64,000 nt of DNA, taken from positions 2,542,001 to 2,606,000 of the forward strand of contig NZ_CP049868.1 in NCBI RefSeq assembly GCF_011303555.1, written 5' to 3'. The DNA is from Pedobacter sp. HDW13 (lineage in GTDB: Bacteria; Bacteroidota; Bacteroidia; Sphingobacteriales; Sphingobacteriaceae). Positions 7,775-15,401 of the stretch are shown here, piece by piece (position 1 is the first letter of the stretch; every line of letters begins with the position of its first letter). Position numbers and translations under genes: made by a program. Under the pieces are notes generated by a model. It worked only from the letters and a program-made list of their open reading frames with translations. It had not been told where the DNA came from and made no database searches.

Positions 7775-10150
7775 TTAATTGGCTCTGTTTTCATCTTCGT
7801 TTTTTTTGTTTTCCTTGGCCTTGTAAGTTGAGCTGCCAAAATTATAAGTTAAGCTAAAGACCAATCGCCGGGCAGCATTATAATGATACATATCGTTGTT
7901 TATAATGTGTTTCTCTCTAAAAATGAGCCTTCTTTTAATGTTGTCAAAAGCATCGTAAAGTGTCATCTTCGTATTAAGCTTATTCTTTAGCCAGGTTTTT
8001 TGCAATCCAAAATCGACTCCATAAATAGGTGAGAAGATGTAAAGGCCGTTGCCGCTTTTCGATTCGTAAGTATAGCTCACATCAATTAACCAATCTTTTA
8101 AGGTAAAAACCTGACTGCCGTTAATCTTATAATCATAAACGGGTATTTGATAGGTTTGCCCGAAGTAAGGGGTTAACTCTTTATTGTAATTAAAGGATAC
8201 ATTGTTATTCATCCGCCACCATTTGGTTACTGTTATTGGAGAACTGACCTGCAGGTTTGCGAAATTTCTGTACGGGAGGTTTCTGCCTAAAAAAATTAAT
8301 TCATTTGTTTCGGGATTGTATTCGGGATAACGTGCCAAAACATCTGTTTCACGTCCGGCGTTTAATGAGATGTTGAGTGATTTTCTGCTGTAAGATAGCG
8401 CGAACAGGTTGGTTGTTGCAGGTTGCAGATAAGGATTTCCTATCCAATAATGGCGCGGACTATAATAAAAACGGAAAGGATTTAAAGCCGCAAAGGTTGG
8501 TCTTGTTAACCGTTTGCTATAGCTGAAACTAAGTTGTTCACTATTGTTAATTCTGTAGGTTAGATTAAGGCTTGGTAACCACTTCAAATACCTTCTTTCG
8601 GTAAGTATACCAGTTGTTACGGAATTTGCTACGGTAACAGTATGCTCGGTTCTTAAACCTAAGCTGTAACTTATTTTATCCAGTTGCCCGGTATAAAACA
8701 AGTAACCTGCTGCAATATGTTCGTGGTAACTAAATTGATTGCTGCGTTTGGGGTCTAAATTAAAGACAGCATTAGCCAGGGTATCGTAACGAAGGTTATT
8801 TTGAGTACTGTTGTAAGCATATTTGCCGCCAAATTCTAACTTTCCTTTACCTGTTTTTTGAATATAATCTGCTTGTAGGGTACGTATCAAAATATTGTTC
8901 CGTGAGTTTGTTTTCCAATAATTCACCAGCTCGTTTTTAAATATATTGCGGTTTTGAATATCCTCTGTTTGCCTATTGTCAATTTGAGCTAAGGTACTTA
9001 TGATGTGTAGCTCGCTGTTTTTAAACTGGGCATTATAATTAAGACCGCCTGCATAATTACGTTGTTTAGGCCGCGCATCGTTGTCGCTTTTAACAAGATT
9101 AAGGGTATAATCTAAGTCAGGTGTCTGGGTAAGCAGTTGGTTGCCTGATATGGCATTTCTGTTTACCTGGTTGGTACGTACAAAAGCTTCCAGGTTTTGC
9201 CCACTTTTTAATTCGTAAGTCACGGCCGCCTGTGCATTAAAATTCTGGTTAGCGGTAATGGTTCGCGTATCGGTAATTAGGGCATTGCTATTGGCCAGGT
9301 ATTGTAGCGCGTAATATTGGTAATAAGTGCTTCCATAGGCGTGGCCAAGTTTAAAGTCGTAACTGAATCGAGGTGTTTTTAAAACCAGCGATAGATTATT
9401 ATCGAGTAAACTGTAGTTGTTTTGCTGAAAACGGGTATTGTAAATCCCTCTTAAACCTAACGCAAGATTCCTTTTTAACCTGATGTCTATAATTCCTTGA
9501 TATTCTCCATCATATTTGGATGAAGGCTGGTTAATCATTTCGATAGATTCGACCATATCTGGCGATAAGCTATTCAGGTAAGTCAAGACTTCATCATTAC
9601 TCATGTTTATAGGTTTGCCATCAACAAATACAGTAGGAGTTGCTCTGCTAGCCATTTGTATTGTTCCATCCTGGCTAACCTGAAGTCCGGGAAGCTTTCT
9701 TAATACATCGAGCAAATTTGAAGCAGACTTGAAAAATGTATTGTTGGCAATACCGATTTTAATTTGTCCATTTTTCGTGCTGAAATTAGCTGTACCGCCC
9801 ATAATGGTTACTTCCTGGAGCAGGTTGATGTCTTCGGGTATTAAAATATGGCCTAGTTCTAGTATTTCTGCACTATTTTCATTAATCAATAGTATTTTTT
9901 CCACCTTTTGATAACCCATCAACGTAATGGTTAAACTGTATTTACCTTTGGGTATACTGCTAAATCCAAAGAAACCGGCAGTGTCGCTACTGGCATATTT
10001 AATTAAAAGCGGGCTGCCTTGATCAGTCAGCATCAGGTTAGCTAAAGGCAGGCTTTGGCCGGTCTTGCTGTCAACCACCCGTCCCTTAATAATCTGTGCG
10101 CTTAAATATGAGCTGATAAATAAAAAGAGGCACAATAATATTGGTTTCAT
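7775..10150 (-). CDS. TonB-dependent receptor-like outer membrane protein
   Basis: A 791-residue protein. After an N-terminal signal peptide (about 1-18) comes a carboxypeptidase-regulatory-like beta-sandwich (about 19-105, IIKGRVVDSKTGQSLPLANL), then a plug-like domain (about 110-230, with FVDGKPINMSNDEVL), then a long beta-barrel of the outer-membrane beta-barrel family ending in aromatic-rich strands. Such proteins take up ligands through TonB energy; the ligand cannot be inferred. The membrane-bound AraC-type regulator gene lies 108 bases upstream on the same strand and is a plausible regulator. A TAnnTTTG box lies 31 bases upstream. Confidence 0.87.
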   Translation of the reverse strand: MKPILLCLFLFISSYLSAQIIKGRVVDSKTGQSLPLANLMLTDQGSPLLIKYASSDTAGFFGFSSIPKGKYSLTITLMGYQKVEKILLINENSAEILELGHILIPEDINLLQEVTIMGGTANFSTKNGQIKIGIANNTFFKSASNLLDVLRKLPGLQVSQDGTIQMASRATPTVFVDGKPINMSNDEVLTYLNSLSPDMVESIEMINQPSSKYDGEYQGIIDIRLKRNLALGLRGIYNTRFQQNNYSLLDNNLSLVLKTPRFSYDFKLGHAYGSTYYQYYALQYLANSNALITDTRTITANQNFNAQAAVTYELKSGQNLEAFVRTNQVNRNAISGNQLLTQTPDLDYTLNLVKSDNDARPKQRNYAGGLNYNAQFKNSELHIISTLAQIDNRQTEDIQNRNIFKNELVNYWKTNSRNNILIRTLQADYIQKTGKGKLEFGGKYAYNSTQNNLRYDTLANAVFNLDPKRSNQFSYHEHIAAGYLFYTGQLDKISYSLGLRTEHTVTVANSVTTGILTERRYLKWLPSLNLTYRINNSEQLSFSYSKRLTRPTFAALNPFRFYYSPRHYWIGNPYLQPATTNLFALSYSRKSLNISLNAGRETDVLARYPEYNPETNELIFLGRNLPYRNFANLQVSSPITVTKWWRMNNNVSFNYNKELTPYFGQTYQIPVYDYKINGSQVFTLKDWLIDVSYTYESKSGNGLYIFSPIYGVDFGLQKTWLKNKLNTKMTLYDAFDNIKRRLIFREKHIINNDMYHYNAARRLVFSLTYNFGSSTYKAKENKKNEDENRAN

Positions 10151-10180
10151 CTTCGTGTGTTTGGTTTTTATAATTTATGC

Positions 10181-10188
10181 CAAAACTA
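10181..10188 (-). promoter_or_regulatory. -7 box for the TonB receptor gene
   Basis: Reads TAGTTTTG on the minus strand, matching TAnnTTTG, 31 bases before the start. It suggests the receptor has its own promoter apart from the upstream regulator gene. Confidence 0.5.
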
Positions 10189-10258
10189 GAAGTGGATGAG
10201 GGAGAGGTGGTTTTGAATTTCAGATTTGGGAGTTCTGAATTATAAAACCGGACAGTGT

Positions 10259-11335
10259 TTAGTTTGATGAAGCAACAGATAGCTGTTCTTTATAAAGTGT
10301 TGGGGTTGTTTGTTTATGCTTTTTAAAAGCGGTGTAAAAAGTAGATTTGGCATTAAAGCCCACTTCGTAACCAATAGCCTCGAGTTTAATGCCTTTATCG
10401 TTGATGATCAGTTCGCAGGCCTCATCTATTCTAAATTCGTTAATGTAGGCTGCAAAGCTTTTTCCTAAATTATCGTTAAGTAACTGAGATAGCTGGTGGC
10501 TCGAAATATTGATTTTTTTGGCAAGGTCATTTAACTTGAGGTCCGGATTTTTGTAAAGTTCTTCCTCCAGAATAAGTTTTTGGAGTTTTTGGGTTAAGGC
10601 TTTGGCCTGCTCCGTAGCAATCTTTTTGTTGGCATACTTGGGTAAATCGGGGTTGCCAGATAAAATATTGCTGTTTTTTCTTTCGCTAACAAACAAGAAA
10701 AAATTTAGATAAAGAACCAGTGAGAAAAATAAGGCCCCACTAATACAGGGCCCGTTAAAAAAAGAGAAAATAGATAACTTAAATGCAGCCGGAACAATTA
10801 TGTTACCTGCAAATACAGATAACAATAGCTTTTCGGTTATAGAAAGTTTGTCTCGTTTGGTAAATAAGGTAATAATAACACTTCTTAGCAACCAGGCTGA
10901 TAATAAGATATAGATGGTAAATTGTGCAGAAACGACTGTTCCGATGTAATTTTCCCACATATCAGGTCGGTTATCATAAGGTGCTATTATGCCCGCAATT
11001 GTAATGGCCAAAAACCAAAACAGATAAACCCCTTTTTGGACCATTGTACTTTTCTGATCCGGTACCAATGCCGATTGAATGAAATAATAAAGCGAGGGCC
11101 CCACTAAGGCACTTCCCATAATGCCAATTTCGATGTAGAGACCAGGGAGAGTGGGATAGAAGTAAAAAATAAATGATTTGCCAATTTTTAAGCAGAGCGA
11201 TAATAACAAAATTCCGAGGAGGTGTACAGAAACAGACTTCGGCTTTTTGAACAGCAACAAGTATCCACCAATGAGAAATGAATTGAATATGCCTAAAGCA
11301 CTGAAAAAAAATAAAATTTGTTGCCCCAGGTTCAT
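10259..11335 (-). CDS. Membrane-anchored AraC-family regulator
   Basis: A 358-residue protein. The first roughly 215 residues contain about seven hydrophobic segments. The last 100 form a two-HTH AraC DNA-binding domain, recognisable from LNDNLGKSFAAYINEFRIDEA and IGYEVGFNAKSTFYTAFKKH. It probably senses a signal at the cytoplasmic membrane and regulates transcription directly. The TonB receptor downstream on the same strand is the obvious candidate target. The start codon lies four bases from a TAnnTTTG box, suggesting a very short leader. Confidence 0.9.
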   Translation of the reverse strand: MNLGQQILFFFSALGIFNSFLIGGYLLLFKKPKSVSVHLLGILLLSLCLKIGKSFIFYFYPTLPGLYIEIGIMGSALVGPSLYYFIQSALVPDQKSTMVQKGVYLFWFLAITIAGIIAPYDNRPDMWENYIGTVVSAQFTIYILLSAWLLRSVIITLFTKRDKLSITEKLLLSVFAGNIIVPAAFKLSIFSFFNGPCISGALFFSLVLYLNFFLFVSERKNSNILSGNPDLPKYANKKIATEQAKALTQKLQKLILEEELYKNPDLKLNDLAKKINISSHQLSQLLNDNLGKSFAAYINEFRIDEACELIINDKGIKLEAIGYEVGFNAKSTFYTAFKKHKQTTPTLYKEQLSVASSN

Positions 11336-11339
11336 TTAA

Positions 11340-11347
11340 CAAAAATA
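11340..11347 (-). promoter_or_regulatory. -7 box abutting the AraC regulator start
   Basis: Reads TATTTTTG on the minus strand, matching TAnnTTTG, four bases from the ATG. If used, the transcript would be practically leaderless. Confidence 0.45.
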
Positions 11348-11442
11348 ATAATCTTTCGTTAACGCCAGCTAGTCATAATAAATACTTTCATTTTAAATGC
11401 GATAATCTTTTGCAGGATTGTTAAGTATTATCCAGCAAAATA

Positions 11443-11466
11443 AAATACTATGCAGCCATAGTATTT
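11443..11466. promoter_or_regulatory. 10-bp dyad (candidate operator) before acyl-CoA dehydrogenase
   Basis: AAATACTATG and CATAGTATTT are perfect inverted repeats around a 4-base centre CAGC. The dyad ends 15 bases before the -7 box at 11482 and covers the expected -33 position. That is where a repressor dimer would block RNA polymerase. There is no T-run, so it is not a terminator. Confidence 0.5.
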
Positions 11467-11481
11467 CTGATCTATAAATCA

Positions 11482-11489
11482 TACATTTG
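11482..11489 (+). promoter_or_regulatory. -7 box for acyl-CoA dehydrogenase
   Basis: TACATTTG matches TAnnTTTG, 28 bases upstream of the ATG. No clear -33 TTTG exists; that position is occupied by the dyad at 11443-11466. Confidence 0.6.
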
Positions 11490-11517
11490 ATTTACTAACC
11501 TTTTATACATAATTGTT

Positions 11518-12657
11518 ATGCATTTTGAATTAAGTGAAGAACAGATCATGATACAGCAAGCTGCGCGCGATTTTGCCCAGCATGAATTAAAACCTGGAGT
11601 TATTGAAAGAGACGAGCATCAGAAATTTCCGGCCGAGCAGGTTAAGAAATTGGGTGAACTCGGCTTTCTGGGAATGATGGTTGATCCAAAATACAATGGC
11701 AGCGGTTTGGATGCCATTTCTTATGTTTTGGTAATGGAAGAGCTATCTAAAATAGATGCCTCGGCTTCTGTTGTTGTTTCGGTAAACAACTCGCTGGTGT
11801 GTTACGGTTTAGAGGCTTATGGAAGTGAGGCACAAAAGGAGAAATATTTAAAACCACTTGCTGCCGGCGAAAAAATCGGGGCTTTCTGCCTGTCAGAACC
11901 CGAAGCTGGATCTGATGCCACCTCACAGCGAACTACAGCCGAAGATAAAGGCGATTACTATTTACTTAACGGTACCAAAAACTGGATTACCAATGGTAGT
12001 ACTGCTTCAACTTATCTGGTTATCGCACAAACTCATCCTGAATTAAGGCACAAAGGAATAAATGCCTTTATTGTTGAAAAAGGGATGGAGGGCTTCACCG
12101 TTGGGCCAAAAGAAAATAAACTGGGTATTCGCGGGTCTGATACACATTCGTTAATGTTTAATGATGTTAAGGTACCCAAAGAAAACAGGATTGGTGAGGA
12201 TGGCTTTGGTTTTACCTTTGCCATGAAAACCCTCGAGGGTGGGCGTATTGGTATAGCAGCCCAGGCGCTGGGGATTGCGCAGGGTGCTTTTGAGCTGGCT
12301 ACGCAATATGCAAAAGAGCGCAAAACCTTCGGTAAACCGATTTCAGAGCATCAGGCTATTGCTTTTAAGCTGGCCGATATGGCTACACAGATTGAGGCTG
12401 CCCGTTTATTGGTATATAAGGCCGCCTGGTTAAAAAGCCAGGGACTTCCGTATACACAGGCTGGCTCGATGGCTAAATTATATGCTTCGAAAGTGGCTAT
12501 GGATGTAACCATAGAGGCGGTCCAGGTGCATGGTGGTTACGGTTTTGTAAAAGAATACCATGTAGAGCGTTTAATGCGCGATGCAAAAATTACCCAGATT
12601 TACGAAGGAACATCTGAAATACAAAAGATGGTGATCTCGAGAGAGGTGATTAGATAG
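11518..12657 (+). CDS. Acyl-CoA dehydrogenase (short-chain type)
   Basis: A 379-residue flavoenzyme that introduces the alpha-beta double bond in acyl-CoA during fatty acid or branched-chain amino acid breakdown. Family motifs are FCLSEPEAGSDA (about 121-132) for FAD and substrate binding and QIYEGTSEIQ near the C-terminus, holding the usual catalytic-base glutamate. Length matches butyryl/short-chain enzymes; exact chain length cannot be assigned. It is a single-gene unit with its own promoter and a candidate operator dyad, and electron-transfer flavoprotein genes are not nearby. Confidence 0.95.
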   Translation: MHFELSEEQIMIQQAARDFAQHELKPGVIERDEHQKFPAEQVKKLGELGFLGMMVDPKYNGSGLDAISYVLVMEELSKIDASASVVVSVNNSLVCYGLEAYGSEAQKEKYLKPLAAGEKIGAFCLSEPEAGSDATSQRTTAEDKGDYYLLNGTKNWITNGSTASTYLVIAQTHPELRHKGINAFIVEKGMEGFTVGPKENKLGIRGSDTHSLMFNDVKVPKENRIGEDGFGFTFAMKTLEGGRIGIAAQALGIAQGAFELATQYAKERKTFGKPISEHQAIAFKLADMATQIEAARLLVYKAAWLKSQGLPYTQAGSMAKLYASKVAMDVTIEAVQVHGGYGFVKEYHVERLMRDAKITQIYEGTSEIQKMVISREVIR

Positions 12658-12669
12658 TTCATGGTTATC

Positions 12670-12700
12670 AGTTGGCAGCTCGAATTGCAAACTGCCAACT
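12670..12700. terminator. Inverted repeat between convergent genes
   Basis: AGTTGGCAG and CTGCCAACT form a 9-bp stem between the convergent acyl-CoA dehydrogenase and holin-like genes. The T-run is poor, so termination is probable from position rather than proven. Similar CAGTT/GGCAG text recurs near 51360-51400. Confidence 0.45.
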
Positions 12701-12710
12701 GAAAACTGAA

Positions 12711-13058
12711 CTATTCTTTCTCTCCCACAATAGCGCCAAAAACTGCTTTCAGCAGGGCTACAATTATTGCCAGAAAAGCTGCGGAGATAAAACCCGAGGT
12801 ATTAAAAGAAGTCATCATGTTATCAACCAATAATACCATTAATACGGTGATGATAAACGAAACCAGGCCCAGGGTAAGGAAATTAATCGGAAAGGTTAAT
12901 AGCCTTAAAATAAAGCCAATTGTAGCGTTGGCCAGGGCAATTAAAATGGAGGCAATAATGGCACTGCCATAGCTATCAATATGTACACCAGGTACTAAGA
13001 ATCTGGCGCCGATAAAAAAGGCCAGCCCTGTTAATAGTATTTCGATAATAAATCTCAT
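12711..13058 (-). CDS. Phage-holin-like four-TM membrane protein
   Basis: A 115-residue, almost wholly hydrophobic protein with four membrane segments, of the family often annotated as phage holin family protein (mycobacterial 4-TM holin superfamily). It includes the motif FLVPGVHIDSYGSAIIASI and the LPINFLTLG-like segment FPINFLTLGLVSF. Despite the name there are no phage genes around it, so it is best regarded as a chromosomal membrane protein of unknown function. It is divergently transcribed from the lipoprotein gene at 13077 with only 18 bases between starts. Confidence 0.85.
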   Translation of the reverse strand: MRFIIEILLTGLAFFIGARFLVPGVHIDSYGSAIIASILIALANATIGFILRLLTFPINFLTLGLVSFIITVLMVLLVDNMMTSFNTSGFISAAFLAIIVALLKAVFGAIVGEKE

Positions 13059-13065
13059 AATTGTT

Positions 13066-13073
13066 TATTTTTG
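13066..13073 (+). promoter_or_regulatory. -7 box abutting the lipoprotein start
   Basis: TATTTTTG matches TAnnTTTG and ends three bases before the ATG at 13077, predicting a practically leaderless mRNA. Confidence 0.45.
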
Positions 13074-13076
13074 TGA

Positions 13077-13508
13077 ATGTTAAAGTACTTTTTTAAATAT
13101 TTAGTCTTGTTTATCGTCGTGTTTTTGGCGATTTCCTGTTCGAATACAAACAACAGGCCAATTATTCAGTTTTCTGGCGATAGTACTTCAATAATAATTA
13201 AAAATATTGATGAGGCCAGCCTTTTGCAGGTTAAAAATGCCTATCGGGCTAATGCAGATACAGTTAATATGGTTACAGTGTTACTTAAGCCGGGGGAGCT
13301 GGACAGTGTACAAGACGAGCTTGAAGTGCCCGGAAAAATTAACATTGCCGGCGATTCGCTTGTTTTTAATCCCGATAGCTCATTTGTTAAAGGTAACACC
13401 TATATGGTAGAAAGTTACATCGGCGTAAAATTTGCCACGGTGGGTAATCTGATCTCAGGTAATGCAAAACAGAACTTACAGGCACAGCGACAAACACTTA
13501 GGCGGTAA
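13077..13508 (+). CDS. Hypothetical lipoprotein
   Basis: A 143-residue protein with a lipoprotein signal peptide: a hydrophobic stretch (about 4-20) ends in the lipobox AISC with Cys21. The mature part is polar, predicted beta-rich, with no motif I recognise. Residues about 60-130 (LLKPGELDSVQDELEVPG onward) resemble a small beta-sandwich, but I assign no family. It is monocistronic, with a -7 box just before the ATG, and ends about 120 bases before rimP, which has its own promoter. Confidence 0.75.
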   Translation: MLKYFFKYLVLFIVVFLAISCSNTNNRPIIQFSGDSTSIIIKNIDEASLLQVKNAYRANADTVNMVTVLLKPGELDSVQDELEVPGKINIAGDSLVFNPDSSFVKGNTYMVESYIGVKFATVGNLISGNAKQNLQAQRQTLRR

Positions 13509-13535
13509 TAATCAGCATAATAATTGCTGCAGGTG

Positions 13536-13566
13536 TTTGATTTTGTCTAAAAAATTACTACATTTG
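13536..13566 (+). promoter_or_regulatory. Promoter of rimP-nusA-infB
   Basis: TTTG at 13536-13539 and TACATTTG at 13559-13566 are separated by 19 bases, matching the Bacteroidota -33/-7 arrangement. Transcription would begin near 13573, giving a leader of about 57 bases that contains the hairpin at 13590. Confidence 0.75.
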
Positions 13567-13589
13567 CATCGTAATCGAAGAAAAGAGAA

Positions 13590-13609
13590 GGGGACAGTGT
13601 CCCCTTTTT
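13590..13609 (+). terminator. Terminator-like hairpin in the rimP leader (possible attenuator)
   Basis: GGGGAC-AGT-GTCCCC forms a compact GC stem followed immediately by five T. It lies after the promoter and before the first gene, so it would end transcription early unless read through. That is a plausible feedback point for an operon encoding NusA, a termination/antitermination factor. No alternative pairing partner is obvious. Confidence 0.6.
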
Positions 13610-13629
13610 CTATGAAATCAGGTTAAAAT

Positions 13630-14094
13630 ATGCAGGTAGAAAAGAGAGTTGCAGCCCTCGTAGAGGAAAAAATTGCCGATCGTCCAGAGTTGTTTCTGGT
13701 TGATGTGAAAATGTTGCCAAACAATAAATTAATTATCCATGTTGATGGCGATGAAGGCATTAGCATACAGGATTGCGTGGCTATTAGCAGGCACGTTGGT
13801 TTTCATCTCGAAGAAGAAAACGCAATAGAGCAGGCTTATAATTTAGAAGTTTCTTCGCCGGGTGTTGGCGAGCCATTAAGGCTTGTTCGCCAATACAGCA
13901 AAAATGTTGGCCGTACTTTAGGTATTAAGTTAAAAGATGGCCTGAAAAAAGAAGGTAAACTGCTGGCAGTTACAGAAAATGATTTGCTGATTGAAGAATC
14001 GGTAAAAGAAAAAGGGAAAAAGGCGGTAGCGGTTCAAACAACTGTTCCGTTTAATGATATATTAGAAACAAGTGTGTTAATTTCATTTAAGTAA
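13630..14094 (+). CDS. rimP: Ribosome maturation factor RimP
   Basis: A 154-residue protein needed for maturation of the 30S subunit. The N-terminal alpha/beta domain (about 1-80) has the characteristic NLEVSSPGVGEPL, and a C-terminal SH3-like domain follows (about 85-154). It is the first gene of the classic rimP-nusA-infB order, with nusA two bases after its stop. Length is normal. Confidence 0.95.
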   Translation: MQVEKRVAALVEEKIADRPELFLVDVKMLPNNKLIIHVDGDEGISIQDCVAISRHVGFHLEEENAIEQAYNLEVSSPGVGEPLRLVRQYSKNVGRTLGIKLKDGLKKEGKLLAVTENDLLIEESVKEKGKKAVAVQTTVPFNDILETSVLISFK

Positions 14095-14096
14095 GA

Positions 14097-15341
14097 ATGA
14101 GTACTACAACAATTAATTTGATCGACTCTTTTCAAGAGTTCAAAGATTTCAAAAATATAGATCGCCCTACGGTGATCAGTGTGCTGGAAGAGGTTTTTCG
14201 TAGCATGTTGCGTAAAAAATACGGAACAGATGAAAACTGTGATGTAATTGTGAACCCGGATAACGGGGACTTGGAGATCTGGAGAACAAGGAAAGTAATG
14301 GAAGATGGCTTTTCTGAGGATGATGATTTAGAAATCGAACTTGCTGATGTACACAAACTTGATCCGACTTTAGAAGTTGGTGATGATTATATCGAGCAAA
14401 TTACTTTAGAAAGTTTCGGTCGTAGGGCAATTTTAGCAGCACGCCAAACACTCGTTTCTAAAGTATTGGAGTTAGAGAAAGATGAAATTTTCAAAAAATA
14501 TAAAGATCGCGTTGGTGAAATTGTAACCGGCGAGGTTTATCAGGTTTGGAAAAAAGAAACTTTGGTTTTAGATGATGAAGGTAACGAACTTTTAATGCCT
14601 AAAACAGAGCAGATCCCAGCTGATTATTTCAAAAAAGGCGATTCTGTAAAAGCAGTAATCTCTAAAGTGGAAATGATCAATGCCAATCCGAAAATTATCA
14701 TTTCGAGAACTGCGCCTGAGTTTTTACAGCGCTTGTTCGAGCTTGAAGTACCTGAGATTTTTGATGGTTTAATTACCGTTAAGAAAATTGTTCGCGAACC
14801 AGGAGAGCGTGCTAAAGTTGCAGTAGAATCGTATGATGACCGTATTGATCCGGTTGGAGCATGTGTGGGTATGAAAGGATCGCGTATCCATGGTATCGTT
14901 CGCGAGCTGAAAAACGAAAATATTGATGTGATTAACTTCACAAACAACATCTCATTATATATTACCCGTGCTTTAAGCCCGGCTAAAATCACATCTATTA
15001 AATTGGATGATGAAACCAAACATGCATCGGTTTATTTAAAACCAGATCAGGTTTCATTGGCAATCGGACGTGGCGGACATAACATTAAACTGGCTGGTAA
15101 ATTAACCGGTTACGAGATTGATGTTTACCGTGAAGCTGGAGAAGAAAGCGACGAGGATGTGGATTTAGAAGAATTCTCAGATGAGATTGATAGCTGGATT
15201 ATTGATGAATTAAAGGCTATCGGGTGCGATACTGCTAAGAGTGTTTTAGCACTTACAGTAGAAGATTTGGTAAAACGCACCGACTTAGAAGAAGAAACCA
15301 TTAAAGAAGTGGTTCAGATTTTACAGTCAGAATTTGAATAA
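14097..15341 (+). CDS. nusA: Transcription termination/antitermination protein NusA
   Basis: A 414-residue RNA-polymerase-associated factor controlling pausing, termination and antitermination. Domain order is the N-terminal polymerase-binding domain (about 1-130), S1 (about 135-200) and two KH domains (about 200-345, with VGACVGMKGSRIHGIVREL and IGRGGHNIKLA). A short acidic tail follows, with one helix-hairpin-like segment at the end (IGCDTAKSVLALTVEDLVKR). This compact C-terminus is usual in Bacteroidota. It is transcribed with rimP and infB and could act on the leader hairpin at 13590. Confidence 0.96.
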   Translation: MSTTTINLIDSFQEFKDFKNIDRPTVISVLEEVFRSMLRKKYGTDENCDVIVNPDNGDLEIWRTRKVMEDGFSEDDDLEIELADVHKLDPTLEVGDDYIEQITLESFGRRAILAARQTLVSKVLELEKDEIFKKYKDRVGEIVTGEVYQVWKKETLVLDDEGNELLMPKTEQIPADYFKKGDSVKAVISKVEMINANPKIIISRTAPEFLQRLFELEVPEIFDGLITVKKIVREPGERAKVAVESYDDRIDPVGACVGMKGSRIHGIVRELKNENIDVINFTNNISLYITRALSPAKITSIKLDDETKHASVYLKPDQVSLAIGRGGHNIKLAGKLTGYEIDVYREAGEESDEDVDLEEFSDEIDSWIIDELKAIGCDTAKSVLALTVEDLVKRTDLEEETIKEVVQILQSEFE

Positions 15342-15401
15342 GTGGTGTAATTGCCAAATAAACACTACTTTTGTTTTATTATAAAAAATAACAGGAGCTA
15401 A

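Noticed and set aside
12711-13058. Evidence of prophage from the holin-like gene
   Set aside because: The family name is historical; no integrase, capsid, terminase or lysis genes are present nearby.
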